Below are positions 23,908-32,179 of a stretch of 32,941 nt of DNA, piece by piece; positions within the stretch are counted from its first letter, which is position 1, and every line of letters begins with the position of its first letter. The DNA is from DATHWB01 sp040905965. Lineage in GTDB: Bacteria > Actinomycetota > Acidimicrobiia > Spongiisociales > ZC4RG35. The notes below the pieces were generated by a model. The model saw nothing but the letters and a program-made list of their open reading frames with translations. It made no database searches and was not told the DNA's origin. Location: positions 1-32,941 of the forward strand of contig JBBDQP010000054.1 in assembly GCA_040905965.1 (NCBI GenBank). Reading direction: 5' to 3'. Both the position numbers and the translations under genes were made by a program.

Positions 23908-24126
23908 ATGCGGGCAGGCAACCTCTTCATCTACGGCGGCATTGCTCTCATCGCGATCGGCGTGATGGTCCGCTTCGGATGGTTCTCATGGTTCGGGCGA
24001 CTGCCGGGCGACATCCGTTCGGAAGGTGAGAACGTCTCGTTCTTCTTCCCGATCACCTCGATGATCGTGGTTTCGATCGCCGCCACCATTCTCCTCAACG
24101 TGTTCGACCGCTTCTTCCGAAGCTGA
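23908..24126 (+). CDS. DUF2905 small membrane protein
   Basis: 72 residues with two membrane helices (IYGGIALIAIGVMVRFGWF and SMIVVSIAATILLNVF) and the family hallmark GRLPGDIR between them. The function of DUF2905 (PF11146) is unknown. It is only two bases downstream of the acidic helical protein gene, which suggests an operon. Confidence 0.88.
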   Translation: MRAGNLFIYGGIALIAIGVMVRFGWFSWFGRLPGDIRSEGENVSFFFPITSMIVVSIAATILLNVFDRFFRS

Positions 24127-24145
24127 CTCACAATCTGTGGACCGG

Positions 24146-24151
24146 TACATT
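24146..24151 (+). promoter_or_regulatory. -10 box of the sulfurtransferase gene (leaderless)
   Basis: TACATT, eight bases before the ATG at 24160. The surrounding CGGTACATTCGG recurs exactly upstream of the LLM gene. Confidence 0.4.
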
Positions 24152-24159
24152 CGGATCAG

Positions 24160-24969
24160 ATGTCCCTCATCTCCACCTCCGAACTGGCCACTCGCATCGG
24201 AACCAGGGAGCTCCGGCTGTTCGATGTAAGGGCCGATCTGGCCGACCCGGCCGAGGGACGCAGGCGTTACGACGCCGGTCACCTGCCCGGTGCGGTGTTC
24301 GTCGATCTCGAGGCCGACCTGACGGGGCGCTCCGGCCCCGGACGCCACCCGCTCCCCCGGCCCGAAGAGTTTTCGGCGACGGCCCGCCGGATCGGAATCA
24401 GCCCGTCGAATCTCGTCGTGGCGTATGACGACGTCGGCGGGGCGTGGGCATCCCGACTGTGGTGGATGCTGAAGTCGATGGGCCACGCCAACGTGCGAGT
24501 GCTCGACGGCGGGTTCCCCAAGTGGCAGACGGAGAACCGCCCGATCACCCGAGCAGTCCCGAAACCGTCGGCAGGCGATTTCCCGACCGTGATGGAGTGG
24601 CAGGGAGTCGTCGACCGTGTCGAGGTCGCGGCATCCGAGTCCACGCTGATCGACGCGCGTGCTCCGGCGCGCTTCCGGGGAGACCACGAACCGATCGACC
24701 AGCTCGCGGGCCACATCCCCGGTGCGATCAATCTGCCGTATGAGGACAACCTCGCCGATGACGGCACGTTCCTCGACATCTCGAAGTTGGAAGAGCGGTT
24801 CGCCGGGGTCGGCCCGGCCCCCATCGTCTACTGCGGGTCGGGTGTGAGCGCCTGTCACAACATCCTGGCTTTGGGCATCGCCGGCCACGACGACGCCCTT
24901 CTCTACGAAGGATCGTGGAGCGACTGGTCTCGCCACCAGCACGCGCCGGTTGCGATCGGCGACATATGA
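24160..24969 (+). CDS. two-domain sulfurtransferase (rhodanese/3-mercaptopyruvate type)
   Basis: 269 residues with two rhodanese domains. The first is structural (FDVRADLADPAEGRRRYDAG) and the second is catalytic, with C225 in YCGSGVSACHN. A CGSGV loop is typical of 3-mercaptopyruvate sulfurtransferases and related thiosulfate enzymes. It moves sulfane sulfur from a donor to an acceptor thiol or cyanide. The ATG follows a TACATT box. The stop overlaps the next ATG by four bases (ATGA), so the unknown gene downstream is translationally coupled. Confidence 0.92.
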   Translation: MSLISTSELATRIGTRELRLFDVRADLADPAEGRRRYDAGHLPGAVFVDLEADLTGRSGPGRHPLPRPEEFSATARRIGISPSNLVVAYDDVGGAWASRLWWMLKSMGHANVRVLDGGFPKWQTENRPITRAVPKPSAGDFPTVMEWQGVVDRVEVAASESTLIDARAPARFRGDHEPIDQLAGHIPGAINLPYEDNLADDGTFLDISKLEERFAGVGPAPIVYCGSGVSACHNILALGIAGHDDALLYEGSWSDWSRHQHAPVAIGDI

Positions 24970-25952
24970 GCCTCGACGAACAGACGCTGATCGCCATCGA
25001 ACTGGCAGACACCGATTCGCTGTTGCGCGCAGTCGATGGGATGGCTGGTCGACGGGCCTGGGGCGAACTCACGACACTGCGCACCCATCTGGCAGCCGCG
25101 CTCGAGCGGGGCCGCCAGTTGTGGGGCGTGGACGAGCACGTCCGCTATCGACTGGCACTGGAGGCGCCAGCGGAGATCGCCGTGCCGGTGGTGGTGGAAG
25201 GTCCCGCCCGATTCACGCTCGGCCCGCTGAGCGAGGTGATCTCGCAGACGAAATCGTTCTCCGAGATGGACCCGTATCTTCGAAGCCCGACCGACCGGAC
25301 CGTGATCGCCCACGAGCGCGCACTGCGCGGCGACCGCTTCGACGGCGAACTCGACATGGGCGTGTTCGACATTCCGCTGGTCACGGCATGGGAGCCGCAG
25401 TATCCGGTGGCCACGTATCACTCGGACCGAGCGGATTTCCCCTCCCCTGAACTCGTCGAAGGCCCTCCGCTGAAGCTTCCGGAAGATCCGGAGCGGATCT
25501 CGGACGAGCCGACGGAGGAGGCACTGCTCGCCCTTGTCACGCCGTGGACGACGATGTCGAACGGGGTGACCGATCTGGCCATGGTCGAAGGCGACGCCGC
25601 CGCCGCCATCGCCGCGCTGGGTGTGCCGCGCGCGACCGGAGCACGGGTCGACCTCGGCGCCGCCCTCGCCTGGATGGCCTGGACTGCCGCGTCGGGCGGC
25701 GCTCACGGACGGCGACGGGGTATGGCGGCCGGAAGGTTCCACGCCTGGTCGGCGATGGCAGCACTCACCGGCCTGGACTGGCCGGTCGACCCGTCTGAGA
25801 TGCGGGAGGCGGCCGACGCCCTCGAATGGTGGCTGTGGTCCGACGGTTCGACCACCGGATGGGCGCTGCAGATCGCCATCTGTGACCCGATCGACGGTCT
25901 CGCTTGGGCGTTCTCTGGCGCCGACGCCAGGACCGAAGGCCCCGACCTCTGA
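24966..25952 (+). CDS. hypothetical protein coupled to the sulfurtransferase
   Basis: 328 residues, probably cytoplasmic and without membrane segments or a signal peptide. Hydrophobic patches alternate with acidic ones; an Ala-rich segment (VEGDAAAAIAALGVPRATGA) and an aromatic region (DALEWWLWSDGSTTGWALQ) stand out. I do not recognise a family or catalytic motif. The ATG at 24966 overlaps the sulfurtransferase stop. The end reads into a hairpin shared with the convergent oxidoreductase gene. Confidence 0.72.
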   Translation: MSLDEQTLIAIELADTDSLLRAVDGMAGRRAWGELTTLRTHLAAALERGRQLWGVDEHVRYRLALEAPAEIAVPVVVEGPARFTLGPLSEVISQTKSFSEMDPYLRSPTDRTVIAHERALRGDRFDGELDMGVFDIPLVTAWEPQYPVATYHSDRADFPSPELVEGPPLKLPEDPERISDEPTEEALLALVTPWTTMSNGVTDLAMVEGDAAAAIAALGVPRATGARVDLGAALAWMAWTAASGGAHGRRRGMAAGRFHAWSAMAALTGLDWPVDPSEMREAADALEWWLWSDGSTTGWALQIAICDPIDGLAWAFSGADARTEGPDL

Positions 25953-25975
25953 ACCCTGGACAGCCGAGGGTTCAG
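25949..25975. terminator. bidirectional hairpin between convergent genes
   Basis: CTGAACCCT (25949-25957) pairs with AGGGTTCAG (25967-25975), a 9-bp stem with a 9-base loop. Each arm contains the stop codon of one of the converging genes. No U-tract follows, so termination efficiency is uncertain. Confidence 0.6.
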
Positions 25976-27543
25976 GCGTCGTCGACCGTGTAGGTGACGG
26001 TGTGGTATCCGGTGGCACCGTTCGGTGCGACCGCGGTGATTCTGTCCGTCTGGGTCTCGCCGTCGCCGTCGGTGGCACGGACCTGGACCTGGTGGCTGCC
26101 GGGAGTGGCGTCCCAGACGACGCTCCACTGGCGCCACACGTCGTCGCCGATGGCCTCACCGAGTTCGGCTTCCATCCAGTCGCCGCCGTCGACCCGCAGC
26201 TCGACCCGTTCGATACCGCGAGTCTGGGCCCAGGCGACACCGCCGATGCCCACCGGTCCCGGGGAGAGCCGGGCGGTGCGCCGGGGTGTGTCGATCCGTG
26301 ACTGCGTCTTGATCGGACCCTCCTTGGACCAGCCGCGTGGCACCCAGTAGGCGTCGAATGCGTCCCACGTGGTGAGTTCGATCTCGGACAGCCACTTGGT
26401 GGCGGACACGTACCCGTAGAGGCCGGCGACGATGAGCCGGGCCGGGAATCCATGTTCGAACGGGAGCGGTTCGTCGTTCATGCCGATGGCGACGAGGGCG
26501 TCGCGACCGTCGAAGACGGCATCCGTAGGGAAACCGACCGTGAACCCGTCGACGGACCGACCGACGACCTGGCTCGCTTCAGGCCGCACGCCCGCCCGGC
26601 GCAGGAGTTCGCCGAGCGGGGTGCCGAGCCACTTGGCCGTGCCGATCAGGTCGCCGCCGACCTGGTTCGACACACAGGCAATGGTCATGACCCGTTCGAC
26701 CATGGGCAGATCGGACAGGTCGGTGAAGTCGAGCGTGATCGGTCGATCGACCATCCCGGTGATGCTGAGCGTCCATTCCGAAAGGTCGACGGTGGGTGGG
26801 GAGATCGGGGCTGTGTCGATCCGGTAGAAGTCGGCGTTCGGCGTGATGATCGGCGAGATTCCCGGCACGTCGAGCATCGCCGCAGCGGGTACGGGCGGCG
26901 CCACTTCTGCGGCGATCGGGAGCACCACCTGGTCGCGCCCGGCAACCAGCCGACGGGTCCGTTCGAATAGCGCCCGACCGGCTCCTGCACCGATGACAGC
27001 CAAGGCGGCGACGGCACCGGCCCGCCCGAGGAAGAGACGACGATCGAGGTCCTGTTCCCGGCTGGCCGCTCGCGAGACGGGTGCAACCAGAAAGGCGAAG
27101 GAGAAGATTCCGCTGGCGGCGGCGAGGGAGCCGTTGAGAAGCGCCGGAGCGAGATCGGCTTGTGGGGTGCGGGCGGCGGCGAGTGCTCCGAGAACGCCGA
27201 ACGCCAGAAAGGCTGTCGGGATCACCGCAGCGAAGCGCGGGAACAGCCGCCCGGCGAGGTATCCGATGGCGAGGGTGGTCACGACGATCCCGACCGACAG
27301 GGCGACCTTGTCCGACGTCCCGAACAGCGCAATTGCCAGATCTTTGACCGGTGGCGGAACGATGTCGATGACGAAGGTGGCCACGCCGGACACCAGCGAC
27401 GGGAGTGCAGGCAACAGCCCGGATGCGAGTTCACTGACCGCCAGCGCCACCGCACCGGCGACCGCACCGGCCAGACCGAGGGGCCAGCTTGGGCGGGCGG
27501 CAGGCGCCGCGGAGGTGTCGGTGTCAACTTGATCGAGCGCCAT
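25972..27543 (-). CDS. molybdopterin-dependent oxidoreductase, sulfite-oxidase-like, membrane-bound
   Basis: 523 residues. About five membrane segments (from residue 22 to 195) precede a sulfite oxidase-type Moco domain (about 235-430) and a C-terminal immunoglobulin-like dimerisation domain (about 430-520, with GGVAWAQTRGIERVELRVDG). The molybdenum-ligating cysteine is C290 in TIACVSNQVGG. The catalytic part is probably on the outer face. Substrate is not known; sulfite is only one possibility. The ATG at 27543 is chosen over a TTG nine bases earlier, because TAGCTT lies seven bases before it and fits the leaderless pattern. Confidence 0.92.
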   Translation of the reverse strand: MALDQVDTDTSAAPAARPSWPLGLAGAVAGAVALAVSELASGLLPALPSLVSGVATFVIDIVPPPVKDLAIALFGTSDKVALSVGIVVTTLAIGYLAGRLFPRFAAVIPTAFLAFGVLGALAAARTPQADLAPALLNGSLAAASGIFSFAFLVAPVSRAASREQDLDRRLFLGRAGAVAALAVIGAGAGRALFERTRRLVAGRDQVVLPIAAEVAPPVPAAAMLDVPGISPIITPNADFYRIDTAPISPPTVDLSEWTLSITGMVDRPITLDFTDLSDLPMVERVMTIACVSNQVGGDLIGTAKWLGTPLGELLRRAGVRPEASQVVGRSVDGFTVGFPTDAVFDGRDALVAIGMNDEPLPFEHGFPARLIVAGLYGYVSATKWLSEIELTTWDAFDAYWVPRGWSKEGPIKTQSRIDTPRRTARLSPGPVGIGGVAWAQTRGIERVELRVDGGDWMEAELGEAIGDDVWRQWSVVWDATPGSHQVQVRATDGDGETQTDRITAVAPNGATGYHTVTYTVDDA

Positions 27544-27550
27544 GACCGCC

Positions 27551-27556
27551 AAGCTA
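27551..27556 (-). promoter_or_regulatory. -10 box of the molybdopterin oxidoreductase gene (leaderless)
   Basis: TAGCTT on the minus strand, seven bases before the ATG at 27543. Confidence 0.45.
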
Positions 27557-27644
27557 CGACGACGACGGGCGTACCTCTACCTCAGCGGCACCGAGTTTCT
27601 GATCCGTTTCGATGCCGGTCGGTCAGATACTGTGCGTCGATCCC

Positions 27645-28313
27645 ATGGATGTCGTTGGTCCTGTCGCACGCCGCCGCATCGTGGCACGGGCGCTCTCAGT
27701 CGCTCTCGCCGCCTCCCCGTTCGCGGTCGCGTTCGGCGCGATCGCGTCAGCGTCGGGGTTGACCCTGGCCGAGACGATCGGGTTCTCGACGTTCGTGTTC
27801 ACAGGTTCCGCCCAGTTCGCGGCGGTGGCGATCCTGGCCGACGGCGGTGCGATCGGGGCGGCGGTTTCGACCGGCCTCCTACTCAACCTGCGATCGCTCG
27901 CCTTCGGGATCCTCCTCGTGCCTGACCTGCGTGGCCCTGTCTGGTGGAGGGCGCTGGTCTCCCAACTCGTGATCGACGAGTCCACGGCGATTGCGACTGT
28001 CGAAAACGACACCGCCTCTCGCAGGTGGGGCTTCCTCGTCGGCGGTGTCGCCGTCTTCGTCCTGTGGAATCTCTCGACGATCGTCGGAGCGGTGCTCGTT
28101 CCGACGGGCGGGGACACCATCCAGCGCTACGGGCTGGATGCCACCATTCCTGCCGCCTTCCTCGGCCTCCTCTGGCCCAGGCTGGCGGATTCCACCCAGC
28201 GTCGAGTCGCGTTCGCCGGCGCAGCGATCGCCATTGCCGTGACCCCTTTCACCCCGCCCGGCATCGCCATCGTGATCGCCATCGTCGCCGTGCTCGCAGG
28301 ACGACGACGATGA
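27645..28313 (+). CDS. azlC: AzlC family amino-acid exporter, large subunit
   Basis: 222 residues with about six membrane segments. TFVFTGSAQFAAVAILADGG, LNLRSLAFG and LVIDESTAIATVE are the conserved parts of the AzlC/BrnF family. With AzlD it exports branched-chain or aromatic amino acids across the membrane. The ATG at 27645 is the best start; an upstream extension lacks similarity. The stop overlaps azlD by four bases (ATGA, 28310-28313). Confidence 0.92.
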   Translation: MDVVGPVARRRIVARALSVALAASPFAVAFGAIASASGLTLAETIGFSTFVFTGSAQFAAVAILADGGAIGAAVSTGLLLNLRSLAFGILLVPDLRGPVWWRALVSQLVIDESTAIATVENDTASRRWGFLVGGVAVFVLWNLSTIVGAVLVPTGGDTIQRYGLDATIPAAFLGLLWPRLADSTQRRVAFAGAAIAIAVTPFTPPGIAIVIAIVAVLAGRRR

Positions 28314-28618
28314 GCGACGCCACCGTCGTGCTCGTGTCCCTCGGTCTGGGCACCTATGCGCTCAAGGCGGCAGGCCCTCTCCTCCTCGGCGGCAAGGTGC
28401 TCCCCCGATGGATTACACGGCTCGCAGAACTCGCACCTGCCGCCCTCCTTGCCGCGCTGGTTGCAACATCGACATTCGCTCTCGGTGACCGGCTCACCGT
28501 CGACGCCCGACTGTTGGGACTTGTGGCCGCCGCCGTGGCGCTGAAGTTGAAGGCCCCCTTCGTGCTCGTCGTCGTGATCGCCGCAGCTGCGACGGCGATT
28601 GCGCGTAGCCTCGCCTGA
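28310..28618 (+). CDS. azlD: AzlD family amino-acid exporter, small subunit
   Basis: 102 residues, four membrane segments, typical AzlD/BrnE size. The family pattern GLGTYALKAAGPLLLGG near the N-terminus and LVAAAVALKLKAPFVLVVVI near the end are visible. The ATG overlaps the azlC stop and its own stop shares a base with the tag ATG (TGATG at 28616-28620), so azlC, azlD and tag are one translation-coupled unit. Confidence 0.9.
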   Translation: MSDATVVLVSLGLGTYALKAAGPLLLGGKVLPRWITRLAELAPAALLAALVATSTFALGDRLTVDARLLGLVAAAVALKLKAPFVLVVVIAAAATAIARSLA

Positions 28619-29223
28619 TGGAATTGACGACCGGCGACGACGGCGTGACCCGCTGTTGGTGGGGAGCCGAGCCGGAGATCTACCGGACCTATCACGACAC
28701 CGAGTGGGGGTTCGGCGTGACCGACGACCACCGCCTGTTCGAGAAACTCTGTTTGGAAGGCTTCCAGGCCGGTCTGTCGTGGTTGACGATCCTCAGGAAG
28801 CGGCCCGGGTTCCGTTCGGCTTTCGCCGAGTTCGACCCGGCTGCCGTCGCCGAATTCGGTGAAGTCGACGTCCAACGCCTCCTCGCCGATGCCTCCATCG
28901 TTCGCCATCAGGGAAAGATCCGTTCGACGATCAACAACGCTGCCCGGGCGCTCGAACTGGCCGACGAGGCCGGCTCCCTCGCCGCCTTCTTCTGGGAATG
29001 GGCCGAGTTCGACTGTCCGCCTCCCACAGATATCGCTCCCACCACCGAAGCGTCCCAGCGGCTGGCGCGAGACCTGAAGAAGCGCGGCTGGACGTTCGTG
29101 GGTCCGACCACGGTCTATGCGTTCATGCAGGCGCAGGGTCTGGTCAACGATCACCTGGCCGGATGCGACGTCCGCCAGGTCGCCGAGGGATCCCGGAAGA
29201 GGGCGGCCGCATCCGTCGTCTGA
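28618..29223 (+). CDS. tag: DNA-3-methyladenine glycosylase I
   Basis: 201 residues. The zinc snap ligands C13, H26, H179 and C183 are all present at the spacing of E. coli Tag, with YRTYHDTEWG and VNDHLAGC. The catalytic Glu region EGFQAGLSWLTILRKR (47-62) is intact. It removes 3-methyladenine from alkylated DNA. The ATG at 28618 overlaps azlD. A short gap leads to the ybdK-like gene, which has its own -10-like box. Confidence 0.95.
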   Translation: MELTTGDDGVTRCWWGAEPEIYRTYHDTEWGFGVTDDHRLFEKLCLEGFQAGLSWLTILRKRPGFRSAFAEFDPAAVAEFGEVDVQRLLADASIVRHQGKIRSTINNAARALELADEAGSLAAFFWEWAEFDCPPPTDIAPTTEASQRLARDLKKRGWTFVGPTTVYAFMQAQGLVNDHLAGCDVRQVAEGSRKRAAASVV

Positions 29224-29237
29224 ACCGGTCTCCCCGG

Positions 29238-29243
29238 TAGCCT
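29238..29243 (+). promoter_or_regulatory. -10 box of the ybdK-like gene
   Basis: TAGCCT, nine bases before the ATG at 29253; the same hexamer lies 10 bases before the YibE/F gene. Confidence 0.35.
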
Positions 29244-29252
29244 CGGCCCCAG

Positions 29253-30386
29253 ATGCCACCCGCCCCGCAACTCACGATCGGGATCGAAGAGGAGTACCTC
29301 CTCGTCGACAGGGACACGCGCAACCTGCTCGCCGATCCCCCCCACGAGTTGTGGGTTGAGGCCTACGACCGGATCGAAGGCAGGGTGAGTCGCGAGCTGC
29401 TCCGGGCCCAAATCGAGGTGGGGACCCGGCCCCATCAACGGATCTCCGACGTGGCCGACGACTTGCGCGATCTGCGCAAGACCCTGGGCGAGGTGGCCAA
29501 TGAGCACGGCGCGGCGATCATCGCCGCCTCCACCCATCCGTTCGCACTCTGGTGGGAGCAGGTGCACAGCGAAGGCGACCGTTACGAGATGCTGGCCGAG
29601 GACCTGGCAATCGTCGGACAGCGCATGGTGATCTGCGGGATGCACGTTCATGCCGGGATCGAGGACCCGGAACTGCGGATTGACCTGATGAACCAGATCA
29701 CCTATTTCCTCCCGCATCTTCTGGCTCTGTCCACGTCGTCGCCGTTTTGGGGAGGGCGCAACACAGGGCTGAAGAGTTATCGAATGAACGTGTTCCGGAC
29801 GATGCCCCGCACCGGGCTTCCCGAAGAGTTTGAGAGCTGGGCGGAGTATCAGCGCCATGTGCAGGTGCTCGTCGACGCCGGACTGATCGAGGACGGTTCG
29901 AAGGTGTGGTGGGACATCCGACCGTCGATCCGCTATCCGACCCTCGAGGTGAGGGTCACCGACATCTGCACCCGCTGGCAGGACGCGGTGTGTATCGCCG
30001 CCCTCTACCAGTCGCTGCTCCACATGCTGTACCGGCTTCGTCGCACCAACCAGAAGTGGAGGCGCTACGCCAACATGCTGGTTGCCGAGAACCTGTGGCG
30101 CGCCCAGCGGTACGGGGCCCGCGGGGACCTGATGGATTTCGGTACCGGCCAGCTCGTTCCGTTCCCCGATCTGGTCGACGAACTCGTCGAACTGGTTCGT
30201 CCCGACGCGGTGGAGCTCGGATGCATCGACGAGGTGGAACATGCCAGGGTGATCGCACGCGATGGCACGTCAGCCCGCCGCCAGCTCGCGGCATATCACG
30301 ACGCATTGAGTTCGGGGGCGTCGGATGCCGAAGCGCTGCGGGAGGTCGTCGACGAGTTGATCGCCGACACGATGCGGGATACCTGA
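29253..30386 (+). CDS. YbdK/GCS2-type carboxylate-amine ligase
   Basis: 377 residues, normal for the family. The glutamate-cysteine ligase type 2 fold is seen from the N-terminal GIEEEYLLVDRDT, through RAQIEVGT, the metal/ATP region VICGMHVHAG and PFWGGRNTGLKSYRMNVF, to WWDIRPSIRYPTLEVRVTD. E. coli YbdK has weak glutamate-cysteine ligase activity, while actinobacterial relatives include the mycothiol- and ergothioneine-associated EgtA; this one is closer to the generic YbdK type by eye. The amine partner is unknown. It is a second amidoligase in the window besides RimK, of an unrelated fold. Confidence 0.9.
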   Translation: MPPAPQLTIGIEEEYLLVDRDTRNLLADPPHELWVEAYDRIEGRVSRELLRAQIEVGTRPHQRISDVADDLRDLRKTLGEVANEHGAAIIAASTHPFALWWEQVHSEGDRYEMLAEDLAIVGQRMVICGMHVHAGIEDPELRIDLMNQITYFLPHLLALSTSSPFWGGRNTGLKSYRMNVFRTMPRTGLPEEFESWAEYQRHVQVLVDAGLIEDGSKVWWDIRPSIRYPTLEVRVTDICTRWQDAVCIAALYQSLLHMLYRLRRTNQKWRRYANMLVAENLWRAQRYGARGDLMDFGTGQLVPFPDLVDELVELVRPDAVELGCIDEVEHARVIARDGTSARRQLAAYHDALSSGASDAEALREVVDELIADTMRDT

Positions 30387-30390
30387 AACT

Positions 30391-30429
30391 CCTGGTCGTC
30401 GGTACATTCGGTCCCCGACCGAGACCAGG
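30391..30429 (+). other. hairpin in the LLM gene leader
   Basis: CCTGGTCGTCGG (30391-30402) pairs with CCGAC (30415-30419) and GACCAGG (30423-30429), leaving a 3-base CGA bulge. The 3' arm runs into the AGGGGAC ribosome site of the gene at 30439, and the loop contains the TACATT box. It could be a terminator for the gene upstream or a translation-control hairpin. Confidence 0.4.
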
Positions 30430-30438
30430 GGACCCCAT

Positions 30439-31212
30439 ATGCCGATTCGCATCGCCGTCCAATTGCAGCCGCAGCACGCCGAGTACGACACCATCCGCCG
30501 CGCCGCCGTGAGGGCCGAGGAACTGGGGGTGGACGTCGTCTACAACTGGGACCACTTCTTCCCGCTGTCCGGTGAGCCTGACGGCGAGCACTTCGAATGC
30601 TGGACGATGCTCGCCTCGTTCGCGGAAGTGACCGAGCGTGTCGAGATCGGTGCGCTGGTGTCCTGCAACTCGTATCGGAATCCGGAGTTGCTGGCGGACA
30701 TGGCCCGCACCGTTGACCACATCTCCAACGGTCGGCTGATCCTCGGGATCGGCGCAGGATGGTTCGAAAGGGATTACGACGAGTACGGATACGAGTTCGG
30801 CACCGCAGGCGACCGCCTGTCGGACCTGCGTGACGCGCTGCCCCGGATCGAGAAGCGGTTAGAGGCTCTGAATCCGAAGCCCGTGCGGGACATCCCGATC
30901 CTCATCGGCGGTGGTGGCGAGAAGCGCACCCTCCGCTACACCGCCCGCCACGCCGACATCTGGCACGGCTTCGGCAAGCCGGAGGTGCTGGCCCACAAGA
31001 ACAAGGTGCTGGACGAGTGGTGCGTCAAGGAGGGGACCGACCCGGCCGCAATCGAGCGCTCGGCCGGAGTGAACCCGAAGAAGATCGACACCGCCGAGGA
31101 ATACCTCGAGGCGGGAATCACCCAGTTCACCTTCGGTCTCAGCGGCCCCGACTACGACCTCTCCCCAGTCGCAGACTGGATCGCCTGGCGCGACGAGCAA
31201 CAGGAGCGATAG
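30439..31212 (+). CDS. LLM class F420-dependent oxidoreductase
   Basis: 257 residues of luciferase-like TIM barrel. The N-terminus IAVQLQPQ, the loop YNWDHFFPLSGEPDG and LGIGAGWFERDYDEYGYEFG are typical of the F420-dependent branch found in Actinobacteria. No flavin-specific feature excludes FMN, so the cofactor is inferred. The substrate is unknown. The ATG at 30439 is preceded by AGGGGAC in the leader and by a hairpin that could hide it. Confidence 0.9.
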   Translation: MPIRIAVQLQPQHAEYDTIRRAAVRAEELGVDVVYNWDHFFPLSGEPDGEHFECWTMLASFAEVTERVEIGALVSCNSYRNPELLADMARTVDHISNGRLILGIGAGWFERDYDEYGYEFGTAGDRLSDLRDALPRIEKRLEALNPKPVRDIPILIGGGGEKRTLRYTARHADIWHGFGKPEVLAHKNKVLDEWCVKEGTDPAAIERSAGVNPKKIDTAEEYLEAGITQFTFGLSGPDYDLSPVADWIAWRDEQQER

Positions 31213-31276
31213 CGACAAATCGCCTTCCTCGACGGGCGGGCCAGGGCGACCCAGAACACACGAAAGGAAGCCAGCG

Positions 31277-32179
31277 ATGGTTGAAGCCATCCAGACCCGA
31301 GGGTTGACCAAGCATTACGGGGAGACCCGAGCGCTCGACGACCTCGACCTCGACGTTCACGTCGGCGAAGTGTTCGGCTTCCTCGGCCCGAACGGCGCAG
31401 GGAAGACAACGATGATCCGGCTCCTCCTGGACGTCCTCCGACCGACGTCGGGAACCGCCACGGTCCTCGGACTCGACCCCCGCGTTGACGGACTCGAACT
31501 ACGCCGCCGGGTCGGATACCTGCCTGGTGACTTCGTCGTCGACGGACGGCAGACCGCCCGCCAGTTCCTCACATACCTCGCAAACCTGCGCGGCGGACTG
31601 CCCGCCAGGGCGTACGAAACCCTCGCCGAGCGACTCGGACTCGATCTCGACAGCCGCATCGGCAGCCTGTCGAAAGGCAACCGCCAGAAGGTGGGATTGA
31701 CTCAGGCCTTCATGCACGCTCCTGAGCTGCTGATCCTCGACGAGCCGACCAGCGGTCTCGATCCGGTCGTGGCCAGGGAGTTCCTCACGCTGGTCAGAGA
31801 GGCACGCGACGCCGGACAGACGGTTTTCATGTCGTCACACGTCCTCAGCGAAGTCCAGTCCTCGGCCGACCGAGCGGGGATCATCCGCAAGGGCGAACTG
31901 ATCACCATCGACGAGGTGGATGAGTTGCGCGCCCGGGCTCTCAGACACGTGCGAGTCGTCTTCGACGGCACCGTGTCAGTCGACGACTTCAGCAACGTTC
32001 CGAACGTCACCGACGTCACCGTCGAAGACGGCGTCCTTCGCTGCCGACTCGTGGGCGAGGTGGACGGCCTTATCAAGGCGCTCGCCGGACACCACGTGCT
32101 GGACCTCATCGCCGAAGAGCCGCAACTCGAAGAGCTCTTCTTCCACTACTACACCGGAGAAGACGACCATGCTGGGTGA
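31277..32179 (+). CDS. ABC transporter ATP-binding protein
   Basis: 300 residues. Walker A is GPNGAGKT (37-44), the ABC signature SKGNRQ lies around 132-137 and Walker B LLILDEP is at 151-157, followed by the H-loop region SSHVLSE. A C-terminal regulatory tail of about 80 residues, as in DrrA/CcmA/NatA-type ABC-2 exporters, follows. The ATG at 31277 has GAAAGGAAG upstream. It overlaps the permease gene by 11 bases. Confidence 0.95.
   Translation: MVEAIQTRGLTKHYGETRALDDLDLDVHVGEVFGFLGPNGAGKTTMIRLLLDVLRPTSGTATVLGLDPRVDGLELRRRVGYLPGDFVVDGRQTARQFLTYLANLRGGLPARAYETLAERLGLDLDSRIGSLSKGNRQKVGLTQAFMHAPELLILDEPTSGLDPVVAREFLTLVREARDAGQTVFMSSHVLSEVQSSADRAGIIRKGELITIDEVDELRARALRHVRVVFDGTVSVDDFSNVPNVTDVTVEDGVLRCRLVGEVDGLIKALAGHHVLDLIAEEPQLEELFFHYYTGEDDHAG

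Noticed and set aside
27000..27543. Tat signal in the molybdopterin oxidoreductase
   Set aside because: The DRRLFLGR stretch resembles a Tat motif but lies at about residue 167, after several membrane segments; it was kept only as a possible internal feature.
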